From: an uncultured Oscillospiraceae bacterium
GTDB taxonomy: Bacteria; Bacillota; Clostridia; Oscillospirales; Oscillospiraceae
Direction: 5' to 3'
Assembly: GCA_947630375.1 (NCBI GenBank)
Contig: CANRHH010000016.1
Coordinates: 1-52,249, forward strand
DNA: 52,249 nt
The position numbers and the translations under genes were made by a program. The notes under the pieces were generated by a model that was not told the origin of the DNA, did no database searches, and worked only from the letters and a program-made list of their open reading frames with translations. Each line of letters begins with the position of its first letter. Position 1 is the first letter of the stretch. Below are positions 24,919 through 33,377 of the stretch, in pieces.

Positions 24919-26126
24919 CTGCCCAGCCTCCCGGCCACATAGCCGCTGGCCCAGGCCCACTGGAGGTTATAGCCCCCGCAGTCCCCGTCCACATCCAGCA
25001 CCTCGCCGCAGGCGAAGAGGCCGGGGCGGCGCAGGCTCTCCAAAGTCTCCGGGTCAAAGCCCCAGGTCTTGACGCCGCCGGCGGTGACCTGGGCGCTGTC
25101 AAAGCCCTCCGTGCCCTTCAGGGTCAGGGTGAAGTCCTTCACGGCCTCCGCCGCGTGGCGCAGCTCTCCCTCGCTCAGGGCGGCAAGCTTCTTGCTGCCG
25201 TCGATGCCGCTGTACTTCACCAGCATCCGGCCCAGCCGGTTGTGGACCATGCCGGTGAAGAGCTCCGAGGCTTCCAAATTGGGCAGGCTGCCCCGGCGGG
25301 CCCGAAGCAGCGCCTCCACCTGGGGGCCCGTGCAGCTGCGCAAAAAGTCCAGCCGCAGGCTCAGCTCCCCCTCCGCCGTGGCGGCGGTCCGGGACAAATC
25401 AAAGGCGGCGGGGCCGGAGACCCCCCGCTCGGTAAACTGGATATCTCCCCCGCTCTGGGCCAGCATCCGCTTGCCGGACATGAGCCGGATGGCCCCGTCC
25501 GCCCGGACCCCCTTCAGTGCCCGGGGATACTCCGGCTCGGTGAGCAGGGGCGTCAGGGCCGGGTAGAGCCGGGTGTGCTCATGGCCCAGGGCCGAGAGGA
25601 GCTGATAGCCGTCCATCACGCCCCCCAGCCGGGCCCCGGCGGCCCCGCCGCAGGCCACGATCACCTGGGAGGCGGGGATCACCGCCTGGTCGGTGGTGAC
25701 CAGATAGCCCTGCCCCTTCTGCTTGATCCCCCGGGCCGGGCAGGAGGTGAGCACCTCCACCTCCCGCTGCTGTAACGTGAAGCGCAGTACATCCAGCACG
25801 CTGTTGGCGGCGTCCGACAGGGGATAGACACGGCCGTCCGGCTCCGCCACCGTCACCAGCCCCAAGGACCGGAAAAAGCTGACGGTGTCCTCCGCCGGCA
25901 GCCGCTTCAGGGCCGGGGCCGTAAAGGCGGCGTCCTCCCCGTGGTAGTGGGCGGGGGAGGCGTTCATATTGGTCAGGTTGCAGCGGCCGTTGCCGGTGGC
26001 CAGGAGCTTGCGCCCTAAGCGCTGCTGCCGCTCCAGCAGGATCACATGGTTGTTCTTGTCCACCGCGGCGGTGATGGCCGCCATCATCCCGGAGGCCCCG
26101 CCGCCTATGACGATCACATTGCTCAT
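24915..26126 (-). CDS. FAD-dependent oxidoreductase, YhiN/HI0933 family
   Basis: 403 residues with the dinucleotide motif VIGGGASGMMAAITAA at 5-20, the family signature TGNGRCNLTN around residue 58 and GGVKTWGFDPETLESLRRPGLFACGEVLDVDG near the C-terminus (shown here in parts). These flavoproteins bind FAD and perhaps NAD(P)H; no reaction is firmly known. It is the first gene of a two-gene operon with another flavoprotein, a pairing that suggests a shared pathway. Promoter and palindrome upstream are described separately. Confidence 0.9.
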   Translation of the reverse strand: MSNVIVIGGGASGMMAAITAAVDKNNHVILLERQQRLGRKLLATGNGRCNLTNMNASPAHYHGEDAAFTAPALKRLPAEDTVSFFRSLGLVTVAEPDGRVYPLSDAANSVLDVLRFTLQQREVEVLTSCPARGIKQKGQGYLVTTDQAVIPASQVIVACGGAAGARLGGVMDGYQLLSALGHEHTRLYPALTPLLTEPEYPRALKGVRADGAIRLMSGKRMLAQSGGDIQFTERGVSGPAAFDLSRTAATAEGELSLRLDFLRSCTGPQVEALLRARRGSLPNLEASELFTGMVHNRLGRMLVKYSGIDGSKKLAALSEGELRHAAEAVKDFTLTLKGTEGFDSAQVTAGGVKTWGFDPETLESLRRPGLFACGEVLDVDGDCGGYNLQWAWASGYVAGRLGR

Positions 26127-26185
26127 AAAAAAGTCCTCTGTATCAGAAACTGTATCAGAACTTGTTCCTTCTCTTTAATATAATC

Positions 26186-26214
26186 ATTATAACAATTTCC
26201 TTCCCGATGCGCAA
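26186..26214 (-). promoter_or_regulatory. Promoter of the yhiN-like operon
   Basis: TTGCGC (26209-26214), a 17-bp spacer and TATAAT (26186-26191) on the minus strand. The -35 box lies within one arm of the 21-bp palindrome. Confidence 0.6.
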
Positions 26215-26247
26215 GGGGGCAGGCGGCCCCTTGCGCATCGGGAAGGA
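26198..26247. promoter_or_regulatory. Perfect 21-bp inverted repeat between divergent promoters
   Basis: The arms 26198-26218 and 26227-26247 are exact complements over 21 bases with an 8-base loop. It lies between the yhiN-like promoter and the cotH promoter. It may be an operator, a hairpin element or a terminator left from earlier gene order. Confidence 0.7.
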
Positions 26248-26264
26248 TTTAAGCTTTTCCGGCA

Positions 26265-26294
26265 TTGACACTGGGGCGATTTATGAAGTATAAT
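26265..26294 (+). promoter_or_regulatory. Strong promoter of the cotH operon
   Basis: A consensus TTGACA (26265-26270), an 18-bp spacer and consensus TATAAT (26289-26294), 56 bases before the cotH start. Confidence 0.85.
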
Positions 26295-26349
26295 AATATG
26301 TATTTTTCTGACCACCCATGCCGCCTTTTCCGGCGGCCGAAAGGCACAT

Positions 26350-28764
26350 ATGCGCGAGAACAGACATAGAAAAAAAGCCATGGGTCTCCTGGCGGCCGCG
26401 GCGGGCCTGGCTCTGCTTCTGCTGCTGCCGGCCTGCGCCAAGGAGATGGAGCCGGCGCCCACGCCGGAGCCCAGCCTCTCGCCGGCGGAGCTGAAGCAGG
26501 ACGCGGAGAAGATCGTTCTCTCCGAGCTGACGGTGGAAAACCGGGCCGCTCTCCGGGATGAGGACGGGGACTTTTCCGACTGGATCGAGCTGGAAAATCT
26601 CTCCGCCGCGCCGGTAGAGCTGGAGGGCTGGAGTTTAGCGGACAAAGACGGGGCCGGCTGGCGCTTCCCGGCGGTGACGCTGGGCGGCGGAGAGCGGCTG
26701 CTGGTCTTTGCCTCGGGGAAGGACCGGGCGGGCGCCGCCCTGCACACGGATTTTTCTCTCTCCGCCGGGGAGACCCTGCGCCTGTACAACAAAAACGGCT
26801 ATCTGGCCCAGAGCCTGCTCTGCCCGGAAACGGAGGGGGACGTGTCCCTCTGCCGGGAGCCGGACGGGAGCTACCGCCAGAGCCTGTACCCCACCCCGGG
26901 CCTGCCCAACACCGCCGCCGGCTATGACCAGTGGCAGCAGTCCCTGGCGGCCGCCGGGCCGCTGGTAATCAACGAGGCGGCCGTGGCCAATTTCAGCACC
27001 GTCCTGGACAGCCGCCTGGGGACCTGCGACTGGGTGGAGATCAAAAACATCTCCTCCCAGAGCGTAAACCTGGCGGATTACTACCTGTCCGACAGCGGAC
27101 AGGATTACCATAGCTGGCGCTTCCCGGAGCGCATGCTGGCCCCGGGGGAGCTGCTGCTGGTCTGCTGTGACGACGGGGACCTGGCCGCCGATCCTGCCAG
27201 CGTCCGGGCGGATTTCTCCTTAAATTCCAGCGCCGAGAGTCTGTATCTGTCCGGGCCGGACTATACGCTGATAGACTACGTCTCCCTGCGGGACATCCCC
27301 TACCGGTGCAGCTACGGCCGGGTGAGCGGGGAAAACGGCTGGTTTTTCTTTGACAGTCCCAGCCCCGGGGCGGAAAACGGCAGCGGCTACCGGCGGGTAT
27401 CCGCCGCACCGACGGCTCTGGAGCCGGACGGGGTCTTTGATGGGGTGGACGCGGTGACGGTGACGCTGCAAAGCCCCGGCGCCGTGTATTACACCACCGA
27501 CTGCTCCCTCCCCACGGTCTGGAGCGCGCCCTACCAGGGCCCCCTCAGCCTGAACAGCACCTGTGTGCTGCGGGCGGTGGCCGTGGAGGAGGGCGCGATG
27601 CCCAGCCGGCCGCTGACCTTGAGCTATATCATCAACGAGGGGCACAGCCTGCCGGTGCTGAGCTTGGTGAGCAACAACGAGGACGAATTTAACGCCATCT
27701 ATAACAACGGCATCAAGTACCAGGAGACGCCGGGGAACCTGGCCCTGTACGAGGAGGGCGGTGCCTTCAACATCCCCTGCGGCATCCGCATGTACGGGGA
27801 GACCAGCCTGATCCTGCCCAAGAAGAACATGAGCGTCCGTTTCCGGGGCTCTTACGGCCAGGCCGCGCTGGATTACGACCTCTATGGCGGCGGCGTCACG
27901 GAGTTTACCAATCTGGTGCTCCGCTCCGGCCAGGATTTTTACAACACCATCATCCGCAACGAGCTGTGCCTGAACCTGGCCCTGCAGTTTACGGACAACC
28001 TCATGTCCCTGCGCAGCAAATACTGCGTGCTGTATGTGGACGGCCGGTACAGCGGCATCTATGTGCTGATGGAGAAATCCAACGAGCAGCACTACGCCTC
28101 CCAGGCGGGGGTCAGCCGGGACAGCGTCACCGTGCTGGAGGCCAACGTCCGCCAGGACACCGACCTGTGGCGGGATGTGTTCCTGTTCTGTATGGAGAAC
28201 GACCTGTCCCGGCCGGAGAATTACGAGCGTTTCTGCCAGCTGATGGACGTGGACAGCCTGATCGACTGGCTGGTGATGGAGGGCTTCATGGGCAACAGTG
28301 ACCTGACCTCCGGCAACCTGCGCTACTGCCGCTCCACCGAGAACGACGGCAAATGGCGGCTGATGTTCTACGATCTGGACGCCACCTTCAAGTGGGATGA
28401 GCTGTATTACAACATGTTCTCCGATTTCTGGCTGGATACCCGGCAGTTAGGGCTGATCGTCCGCCCCCTGCTGAAAAACGACGCGTTTGTGGACCGGTTC
28501 CTGACCCGGGCCGGAGAGGCCCTGAACACGGTATTCACCGAGGAGAACATCGTCTCCGAGATCGACCGGCTGGCGGACCAGGTCCGGCCGGAGGTGGAGC
28601 GGGATTACAGCCGCTTCGGGATGGACCCCGCCAGTTGGGAGCGGCATATCCAGAACCTAAAGAATCTCTTTACCCAGCAGGGCTGGCGGGAGACCAGCGT
28701 CCGGGTGCTGGACGACCTTTTCCGCCTCTCCGACGCGGAAGTGGAACAATATTTCGGCCAATGA
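26350..28764 (+). CDS. CotH-kinase family lipoprotein with lamin-tail domains
   Basis: 804 residues. A lipoprotein signal ends at LLPAC with Cys29 as anchor. Two lamin-tail-like beta domains (about 54-190 and 204-345) and a chitobiase C-terminal-like domain (about 355-427) precede the CotH kinase domain (432-800). In the kinase part, YSGIYVLMEKSNEQ (Glu575) and FYDLDATF (Asp675, Asp677) fit the nucleotide and metal residues of CotH proteins, which phosphorylate spore-coat proteins in Bacillus. Here the protein is exported, so its substrate is at the surface. First gene of a four-gene operon; the VTC-type gene follows 13 bases on. Confidence 0.9.
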   Translation: MRENRHRKKAMGLLAAAAGLALLLLLPACAKEMEPAPTPEPSLSPAELKQDAEKIVLSELTVENRAALRDEDGDFSDWIELENLSAAPVELEGWSLADKDGAGWRFPAVTLGGGERLLVFASGKDRAGAALHTDFSLSAGETLRLYNKNGYLAQSLLCPETEGDVSLCREPDGSYRQSLYPTPGLPNTAAGYDQWQQSLAAAGPLVINEAAVANFSTVLDSRLGTCDWVEIKNISSQSVNLADYYLSDSGQDYHSWRFPERMLAPGELLLVCCDDGDLAADPASVRADFSLNSSAESLYLSGPDYTLIDYVSLRDIPYRCSYGRVSGENGWFFFDSPSPGAENGSGYRRVSAAPTALEPDGVFDGVDAVTVTLQSPGAVYYTTDCSLPTVWSAPYQGPLSLNSTCVLRAVAVEEGAMPSRPLTLSYIINEGHSLPVLSLVSNNEDEFNAIYNNGIKYQETPGNLALYEEGGAFNIPCGIRMYGETSLILPKKNMSVRFRGSYGQAALDYDLYGGGVTEFTNLVLRSGQDFYNTIIRNELCLNLALQFTDNLMSLRSKYCVLYVDGRYSGIYVLMEKSNEQHYASQAGVSRDSVTVLEANVRQDTDLWRDVFLFCMENDLSRPENYERFCQLMDVDSLIDWLVMEGFMGNSDLTSGNLRYCRSTENDGKWRLMFYDLDATFKWDELYYNMFSDFWLDTRQLGLIVRPLLKNDAFVDRFLTRAGEALNTVFTEENIVSEIDRLADQVRPEVERDYSRFGMDPASWERHIQNLKNLFTQQGWRETSVRVLDDLFRLSDAEVEQYFGQ

Positions 28765-28777
28765 CGGAGGACCGGGC

Positions 28778-29500
28778 ATGGGCAAGACAAAGCTTGTGTT
28801 CAAGCGCTTTGAAAGCAAATATCTGCTCTCTCCGGAGCGGTACCGGCGGCTGCGGGAGCGGCTGGACGCGTACATCGAGCCGGACGAGTATTTTAAAAGT
28901 ACCGTGTGCAGCGTGTATTACGACAGCCCGGACTATGAGCTGATCCGCCGCTCCATCGAGGGTCCTGTCTACAAGGAGAAGCTGCGCCTGCGCAGCTACA
29001 ATGTGCCGGGGCCGGAGGATCAGGTCTTTGTGGAGCTGAAAAAGAAGTTCAAGGGCGTGGTCTACAAGCGGCGCCTGGGCATGACGGCCCGCCAGGCGGA
29101 GGACTATCTGGCCGGGCGCGCCGCCGCCCCGGTGGACGACCAGATGACCCGGGAGATCGACTGGTTCCGGCAGTTCAACGCCCCTGTCCCGAAAGTCTTT
29201 ATCGCCTGCGACCGGGAGGCTTACCGGGCCAAGGACGAGCCGGAGCTGCGCGTCACCTTTGACCGGGACATCCGCTGGCGCAGCGACCGGCTGAGCCTCA
29301 TCGCCGGGGACCAGGGCCAGGTGCTGACGGCGCCGGGGGAGGTGCTCATGGAGCTGAAGATCCCGGGCGCGGCGCCCCTGTGGCTGTCCCGGCTCCTCAG
29401 TGAGGAGGCTCTGTTCCCCACCGGGTTTTCCAAATACGGCGTCTGCTACAAAGAACACATTCTTCCAGAAACTATAAACGGAGTGATTTTTAGTGCTTAA
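28778..29500 (+). CDS. VTC-domain polyphosphate polymerase-like protein
   Basis: 240 residues, cytoplasmic. It keeps the tunnel residues of VTC polyphosphate polymerases: FESKYLL (Lys), KLRLRSYN (basic pair), VELKKKFKG, YKRRLG, a CDREAY Arg, LMELK with Glu, and FSKYGVCYK near the end. In yeast Vtc4 such residues bind polyphosphate and nucleotide and make polyphosphate from ATP. No membrane helix is present, but the next gene, overlapping by eight bases, encodes a membrane protein that could serve as anchor or channel. Confidence 0.9.
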   Translation: MGKTKLVFKRFESKYLLSPERYRRLRERLDAYIEPDEYFKSTVCSVYYDSPDYELIRRSIEGPVYKEKLRLRSYNVPGPEDQVFVELKKKFKGVVYKRRLGMTARQAEDYLAGRAAAPVDDQMTREIDWFRQFNAPVPKVFIACDREAYRAKDEPELRVTFDRDIRWRSDRLSLIAGDQGQVLTAPGEVLMELKIPGAAPLWLSRLLSEEALFPTGFSKYGVCYKEHILPETINGVIFSA

Positions 29501-30155
29501 CAGTATCATCCCCCCTGTGATGACCCTCACCTCTTTCTTCATCTGTATGTTCACCGCCATCGTCCTGGGCGTGCTGACCGCCCTGGTGTTCATAACCACC
29601 GGCCGCCACAGCGGCTCCTGGGCCCAGTCCCTGGCCCTGCTGCCCCCCATCATCACCCTGGTGATCATGATGGTCAACGGCAACATCGGCGCGGGCCTGG
29701 CTGTGGCCGGCACTTTTGCCCTGGTCCGGTTCCGGAGCGTGCCCGGCAGCGCCAAGGAGATCGCGGGCCTGTTCATGACCGTGGCCATCGGTCTGGCCTG
29801 CGGCATGGGCTATGTGGCCTATGCGGGGATCTTCTTTCTGATCATGGCGGCGCTGGCGCTCCTTCTGGGCAAGTTCCGCTTTGGGGAAGCGGGCAAGGCC
29901 CACCGGCAGCTGAAGATCGTCATTCCGGAAAATCTGGACTATGAAGGGATCTTTGACGATCTCTTTGAGAAATACACCGTCACCCATGAGCTGGTCAAGG
30001 TCCGCACCACCAACATGGGCACGCTCTACGAGCTGACCTATGACATCCGGCTCAAGGATACCCAGGTCAGCAAGGCGTTTATCGACGAGCTCCGCTGCCG
30101 CAACGGCAACCTGAACATCATCTGCGGCCGGGAAGCGGACCTGGAGCTGATGTAA
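29493..30155 (+). CDS. DUF4956 membrane protein
   Basis: 220 residues from a GTG start that overlaps the VTC gene by eight bases, behind GGAG. Four membrane helices (about 8-36, 46-62, 64-80 and 96-122) include the conserved GTFALVRFRSVPGSAKEIAG loop. The C-terminal part (about 130-220) looks like a cytoplasmic ferredoxin-like or ACT-type alpha/beta domain. DUF4956 proteins commonly accompany VTC genes in bacteria; transport of the polymer or anchoring of the polymerase would fit but is unproven. Confidence 0.9.
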   Translation: MLNSIIPPVMTLTSFFICMFTAIVLGVLTALVFITTGRHSGSWAQSLALLPPIITLVIMMVNGNIGAGLAVAGTFALVRFRSVPGSAKEIAGLFMTVAIGLACGMGYVAYAGIFFLIMAALALLLGKFRFGEAGKAHRQLKIVIPENLDYEGIFDDLFEKYTVTHELVKVRTTNMGTLYELTYDIRLKDTQVSKAFIDELRCRNGNLNIICGREADLELM

Positions 30156-30172
30156 AAAGAGGGATGAAAACC

Positions 30173-31615
30173 ATGAAAAAATTCTCAGCCGCGCTTCTTT
30201 TGCTGCTCACGCTGGCGCTGCTGGCCGGCTGTGCCGGAGGCGGCGCCTCCGGCGGGGACGGCGGCAGCACCCAGATCCTGCTGAGTGACTCGGAGATCCA
30301 GATCAAAGGCGGCGGCGCCAAGGCCGACGGCAGCACCGTCGTCATCAGCGCCGTGGGGACCTATACCGTCTCCGGCAGCCTCAGCGACGGGCAGCTGATC
30401 GTGGACACCGGGGACGAGGCGGTGGACGTGACCCTGCTTCTCAACGGCGCGGACATCACCTGCCTCAACGGCCCGGCGCTGCACATCCGCCAGGCCAAGA
30501 ACGCCCGCCTCCAGCTGGCCGAGGGCAGCTCCAACCGGCTGTGCTCCGGCACGGAGGGCGCCGCCATCAATCCGAACGCCAGCGGCGCCGCCCTTTACGC
30601 GGAGGACGACCTGGATATCGACGGCCCGGGCAGCCTGGAGGTTCTGGGCTATATCAACAACGGCATCGCCTGCAAGGACGATCTGGATATCAACGGCGGC
30701 AGCCTCTCCGTGTACGCGGTGAACAACGGCGTCCGAGGCTCCGAGTCCGTGGAGCTCAAGGGCGGCGTGCTGACGGTGGAGGCCGGCAACGACGGCGTCA
30801 AATCCACCGCCGCCGATAAAGAGGGCAAGGGCTATATCACCGTCAGCGGCGGCAGCCTGACTGTCACCGCCGCCGGGGACGGCATCGCCGCCGAGACGGC
30901 CCTGACCGTCGAGGACGGGGACCTGACCGTCACCGCCACCGGGGACCCGGTCCAGGTCAGCAGCAAGGCCCTCAAGGCCGGCACGGTCCTGACAGTCAGC
31001 GGCGGCCATGTGTCCGCTGTCAGCGGCGACCATGCGCTGCACAGCGGCGGGGACCTGGCGGTCAGCGGCGGGGAACTCAGCGCCGCCTCCAGCGCCGGGA
31101 AGGCCATAGCCGCCCACGGGGACATTCAGATCTCCGGCGGCAGCCTGGCGCTGACCGCCCTGGGGGACGGCATCGAGACCCCGGGGAACATCACCGTCAG
31201 CGGCGGCACGGTCACCGTGGCCGCCGGGGATGACGCCCTCCAGTCCGGCGAGGCCAACACCGGCAAAGGGGACGTGACCGTCAGCGGCGGGGAGCTGGGC
31301 CTTTCCGCCAAGGGCCGGGCCATCAACGCCCGGGGTCAGCTGTTCGTCAGCGGCGGCTCCCTCATCGCCCTGGGCGGCTCGGACAAGGTGACCGTGCCTG
31401 CCCCCGGCGGGCAGCTGTGCATCCACGTGGGCCAGGCCGGCGCGGCCGGCCAGACGGCGGCCCTGCTGACCGAGAACGGAGAGGAGCTGCTGTCCGTCTC
31501 CGCCGCCTACCCCTATCACGTGATCCTGCTCTCCAGCCCGAAATTGGAGGCAGGCGTCTCTTACCGCTTCTCCGCCGGCGGGAGCGAGATCTCCGTCCCG
31601 GCCCCGCAGCCGTGA
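30173..31615 (+). CDS. Repeat-rich carbohydrate-binding beta-helix lipoprotein
   Basis: 480 residues from the second ATG, whose spacing from GAGGG is good. A lipobox (LLAGC) ends the signal, so the protein is lipid-anchored outside the membrane. The body is a right-handed beta-helix: about ten imperfect units of the form VSGGxLxVxAxGDGI. This matches DUF4353/carbohydrate-binding family proteins found with CotH and VTC genes. A short Ig-like end follows (about 400-480). It could bind a cell-wall polymer or polyphosphate. Nine bases or so separate it from the upstream gene, so it is co-transcribed. Confidence 0.88.
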   Translation: MKKFSAALLLLLTLALLAGCAGGGASGGDGGSTQILLSDSEIQIKGGGAKADGSTVVISAVGTYTVSGSLSDGQLIVDTGDEAVDVTLLLNGADITCLNGPALHIRQAKNARLQLAEGSSNRLCSGTEGAAINPNASGAALYAEDDLDIDGPGSLEVLGYINNGIACKDDLDINGGSLSVYAVNNGVRGSESVELKGGVLTVEAGNDGVKSTAADKEGKGYITVSGGSLTVTAAGDGIAAETALTVEDGDLTVTATGDPVQVSSKALKAGTVLTVSGGHVSAVSGDHALHSGGDLAVSGGELSAASSAGKAIAAHGDIQISGGSLALTALGDGIETPGNITVSGGTVTVAAGDDALQSGEANTGKGDVTVSGGELGLSAKGRAINARGQLFVSGGSLIALGGSDKVTVPAPGGQLCIHVGQAGAAGQTAALLTENGEELLSVSAAYPYHVILLSSPKLEAGVSYRFSAGGSEISVPAPQP

Positions 31616-31643
31616 TCCCGTCCCGCGCGGCGCAACGGTCTAC

Positions 31644-31681
31644 AAAAAAGGACTGACCCAATAAAGGTCAGTCCTTTTTTT
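31644..31681. terminator. Bidirectional terminator
   Basis: AAAAAAGGACTGACC pairs with GGTCAGTCCTTTTTTT. It ends the cotH operon, and the GIY-YIG stop codon lies inside the stem. Confidence 0.9.
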
Positions 31682-31919
31682 GCCCGATCAGCTTTAACTT
31701 TTCCTTCCGGGGCAGGCACTTGATGCGCGCCTCCCGGCTCCGGGCCTCCCGGGCGGTGGCGTACTCCTCATAATACACCAGCTCCACCGGCAGATGGGAG
31801 CGGGTGTATTTCCCGCCCTTCCCGGCCCGGTGGGTCTCCAGCCGCCGCTGCAGATCCGTGGTCCAGCCGGTGTAAAGGCTGCCGTCGCCGCAGCGGAGCA
31901 TATACGTGTAGCAGCTCAC
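31668..31919 (-). CDS. GIY-YIG domain protein, YhbQ/UPF0213 type
   Basis: 83 residues, a lone GIY-YIG nuclease domain: CYTYMLRCGDGSLYTGWT with the family motif, RRLETHRAG, KYTRSHLPVELVYYEE and EARSREARIKCLPRKEK. Reads from a GTG that overlaps the DUF951 stop (GTGA). These single-domain nucleases may act in DNA repair; function is unproven. It is last in the rarA operon, which fits a repair role. Confidence 0.9.
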   Translation of the reverse strand: MSCYTYMLRCGDGSLYTGWTTDLQRRLETHRAGKGGKYTRSHLPVELVYYEEYATAREARSREARIKCLPRKEKLKLIGQKKD

Positions 31920-32092
31920 CGGCGCACCTGCCGGACGTTCTTTTCAAACTTGGCCCGGGGGCCCAGGACCTCCCGGCCGCAGCCCAGGCAGCGCAGGCGA
32001 AAATCCGCCCCGATGCGCAGCACCTGCCACTCCCGGCTGCCGCAGGGGTGGGGCTTTTTCATGCTGAGCACATCTCCCACTTGAATATCCAT
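31916..32092 (-). CDS. DUF951 small protein
   Basis: 58 residues, below the usual gene-calling length. The sequence has the family pattern: MDIQVGDVLSMKKPHPCGS, then EWQVLRIGADFRLRCLGCGR and a basic end. Three Cys suggest a metal site or a compact RNA/DNA-binding fold. Its start is two bases past the rarA stop and its end overlaps the GIY-YIG start. DUF951 genes are widespread in Firmicutes and often sit near replication or recombination genes; function is unknown. Confidence 0.88.
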   Translation of the reverse strand: MDIQVGDVLSMKKPHPCGSREWQVLRIGADFRLRCLGCGREVLGPRAKFEKNVRQVRR

Positions 32093-32094
32093 GC

Positions 32095-33345
32095 TTATTT
32101 CTTGATCTCTTCCCAGTACCGGCGGGCGGCCTGCTCGGTCTTGTTGTCGCCGTACTCATAATAGCGGGCGTCCTTCAGCTCGTCCGGCAGATACTGCTGG
32201 CGCACCCAGCGGTGGGGGTAGCTGTGGGGGTATTTGTACCCCTGCTCCCGCTCGAAGCCGGTGCCGTCGGCGTGGACATTTTGCAGCTCCCGGGGGATGG
32301 GCCCCGAGTGCCCGGCGCGGATATCGGCAATGGCCCGGTCGATGGCCACGCAGCCGGTGTTGGACTTGGGGGCCGTGGCCAGCAGCAGGCAGGCCTCGGC
32401 CAGGGGCAGACGGGCCTCCGGCAGGCCCAGCTGCAGGGCCGAATCCACGCAGGCCTTCACGATCGGCACCGCCTGGGGATAGGCCAGGCCGATGTCCTCG
32501 CTGGCGGAGCAGAGGATCCGGCGGCAGGCCCCGATCAGATCCCCGGCCTCCAGCAGCCGGGCCAGGTAGTGCATGGCCGCGTCCGGGTCCGAGCCCCGGA
32601 GGGATTTCATCAGCGCCGAGAGCACGTCGAAATGCTCGTCCCCGTCCCGGTCATAGCGCATGGCGCTGCGCTGGGAGACGGCGACGGCGTCCTCCAAGGT
32701 GAGGACCTGCCGGTCCCCGGCGGCGGAGAAGAGCAGCTCCACCGCGTTGACCGCCTTGCGCACGTCCCCGCCGCAGGCGGCGGCGATCCGGGCCGAGACC
32801 CCATCCTCCAAGGTCAGGGGCTGCTCCCGGCGGCTGTTCATGATCTCCACGGCCCGCAGCGCCGCCCTCTCCGCCTCCCGGGCGGAGACCGGCTTGAACT
32901 CGAAGACCGTGGACCGGCTCAAAATAGCGTTGAACACGCAGAAATAGGGGTTTTCCGTGGTGGAGGCGATCAGGGTGATGCGCCCGTCCTCGATAAATTC
33001 CAGCAGGGACTGCTGCTGCTTTTTGTTGAAATACTGGATCTCGTCCAGATACAGCAGCACGCCGCCGGGGGCCAAAAGGGTGTCCAGCTCGTCGATGATG
33101 CGCTTGATGTCGGCGATGCCGGCGGTGGTGGCGTTTAATTTGCGCAGGCTCCGGTTGGTCCGCTCGGCGATGATGCGGGCCACGGTGGTCTTGCCCGTGC
33201 CGGAGGGGCCGTAGAAGATCATGTTGGGGATCTGCCCGCTCTCCACGATCCGCCGCAGCAGGCCGTTGGGGCCCAGAATGTGCTTCTGGCCCACCACGTC
33301 CTCTAAGCTCCGGGGCCGTATCTCGTCCGCCAGGGGTTTATACAT
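32095..33345 (-). CDS. rarA: Replication-associated recombination ATPase RarA/MgsA
   Basis: 416 residues. AAA+ ATPase with Walker A GPSGTGKT (46-53) and Walker B LYLDEIQYF, sensor motif IASTTENPYF and the RarA C-terminal tetramerisation domain (from about residue 250) ending PHRWVRQQYLPDELKD. It acts on stalled replication forks. GGGAGG precedes the start. It lies 32 bases downstream of the membrane gene and heads the tightly packed rarA-DUF951-GIY-YIG group. Confidence 0.95.
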   Translation of the reverse strand: MYKPLADEIRPRSLEDVVGQKHILGPNGLLRRIVESGQIPNMIFYGPSGTGKTTVARIIAERTNRSLRKLNATTAGIADIKRIIDELDTLLAPGGVLLYLDEIQYFNKKQQQSLLEFIEDGRITLIASTTENPYFCVFNAILSRSTVFEFKPVSAREAERAALRAVEIMNSRREQPLTLEDGVSARIAAACGGDVRKAVNAVELLFSAAGDRQVLTLEDAVAVSQRSAMRYDRDGDEHFDVLSALMKSLRGSDPDAAMHYLARLLEAGDLIGACRRILCSASEDIGLAYPQAVPIVKACVDSALQLGLPEARLPLAEACLLLATAPKSNTGCVAIDRAIADIRAGHSGPIPRELQNVHADGTGFEREQGYKYPHSYPHRWVRQQYLPDELKDARYYEYGDNKTEQAARRYWEEIKK

Positions 33346-33377
33346 TTTTCATACCTCCCGCCGGGTGAATGGGAAAC

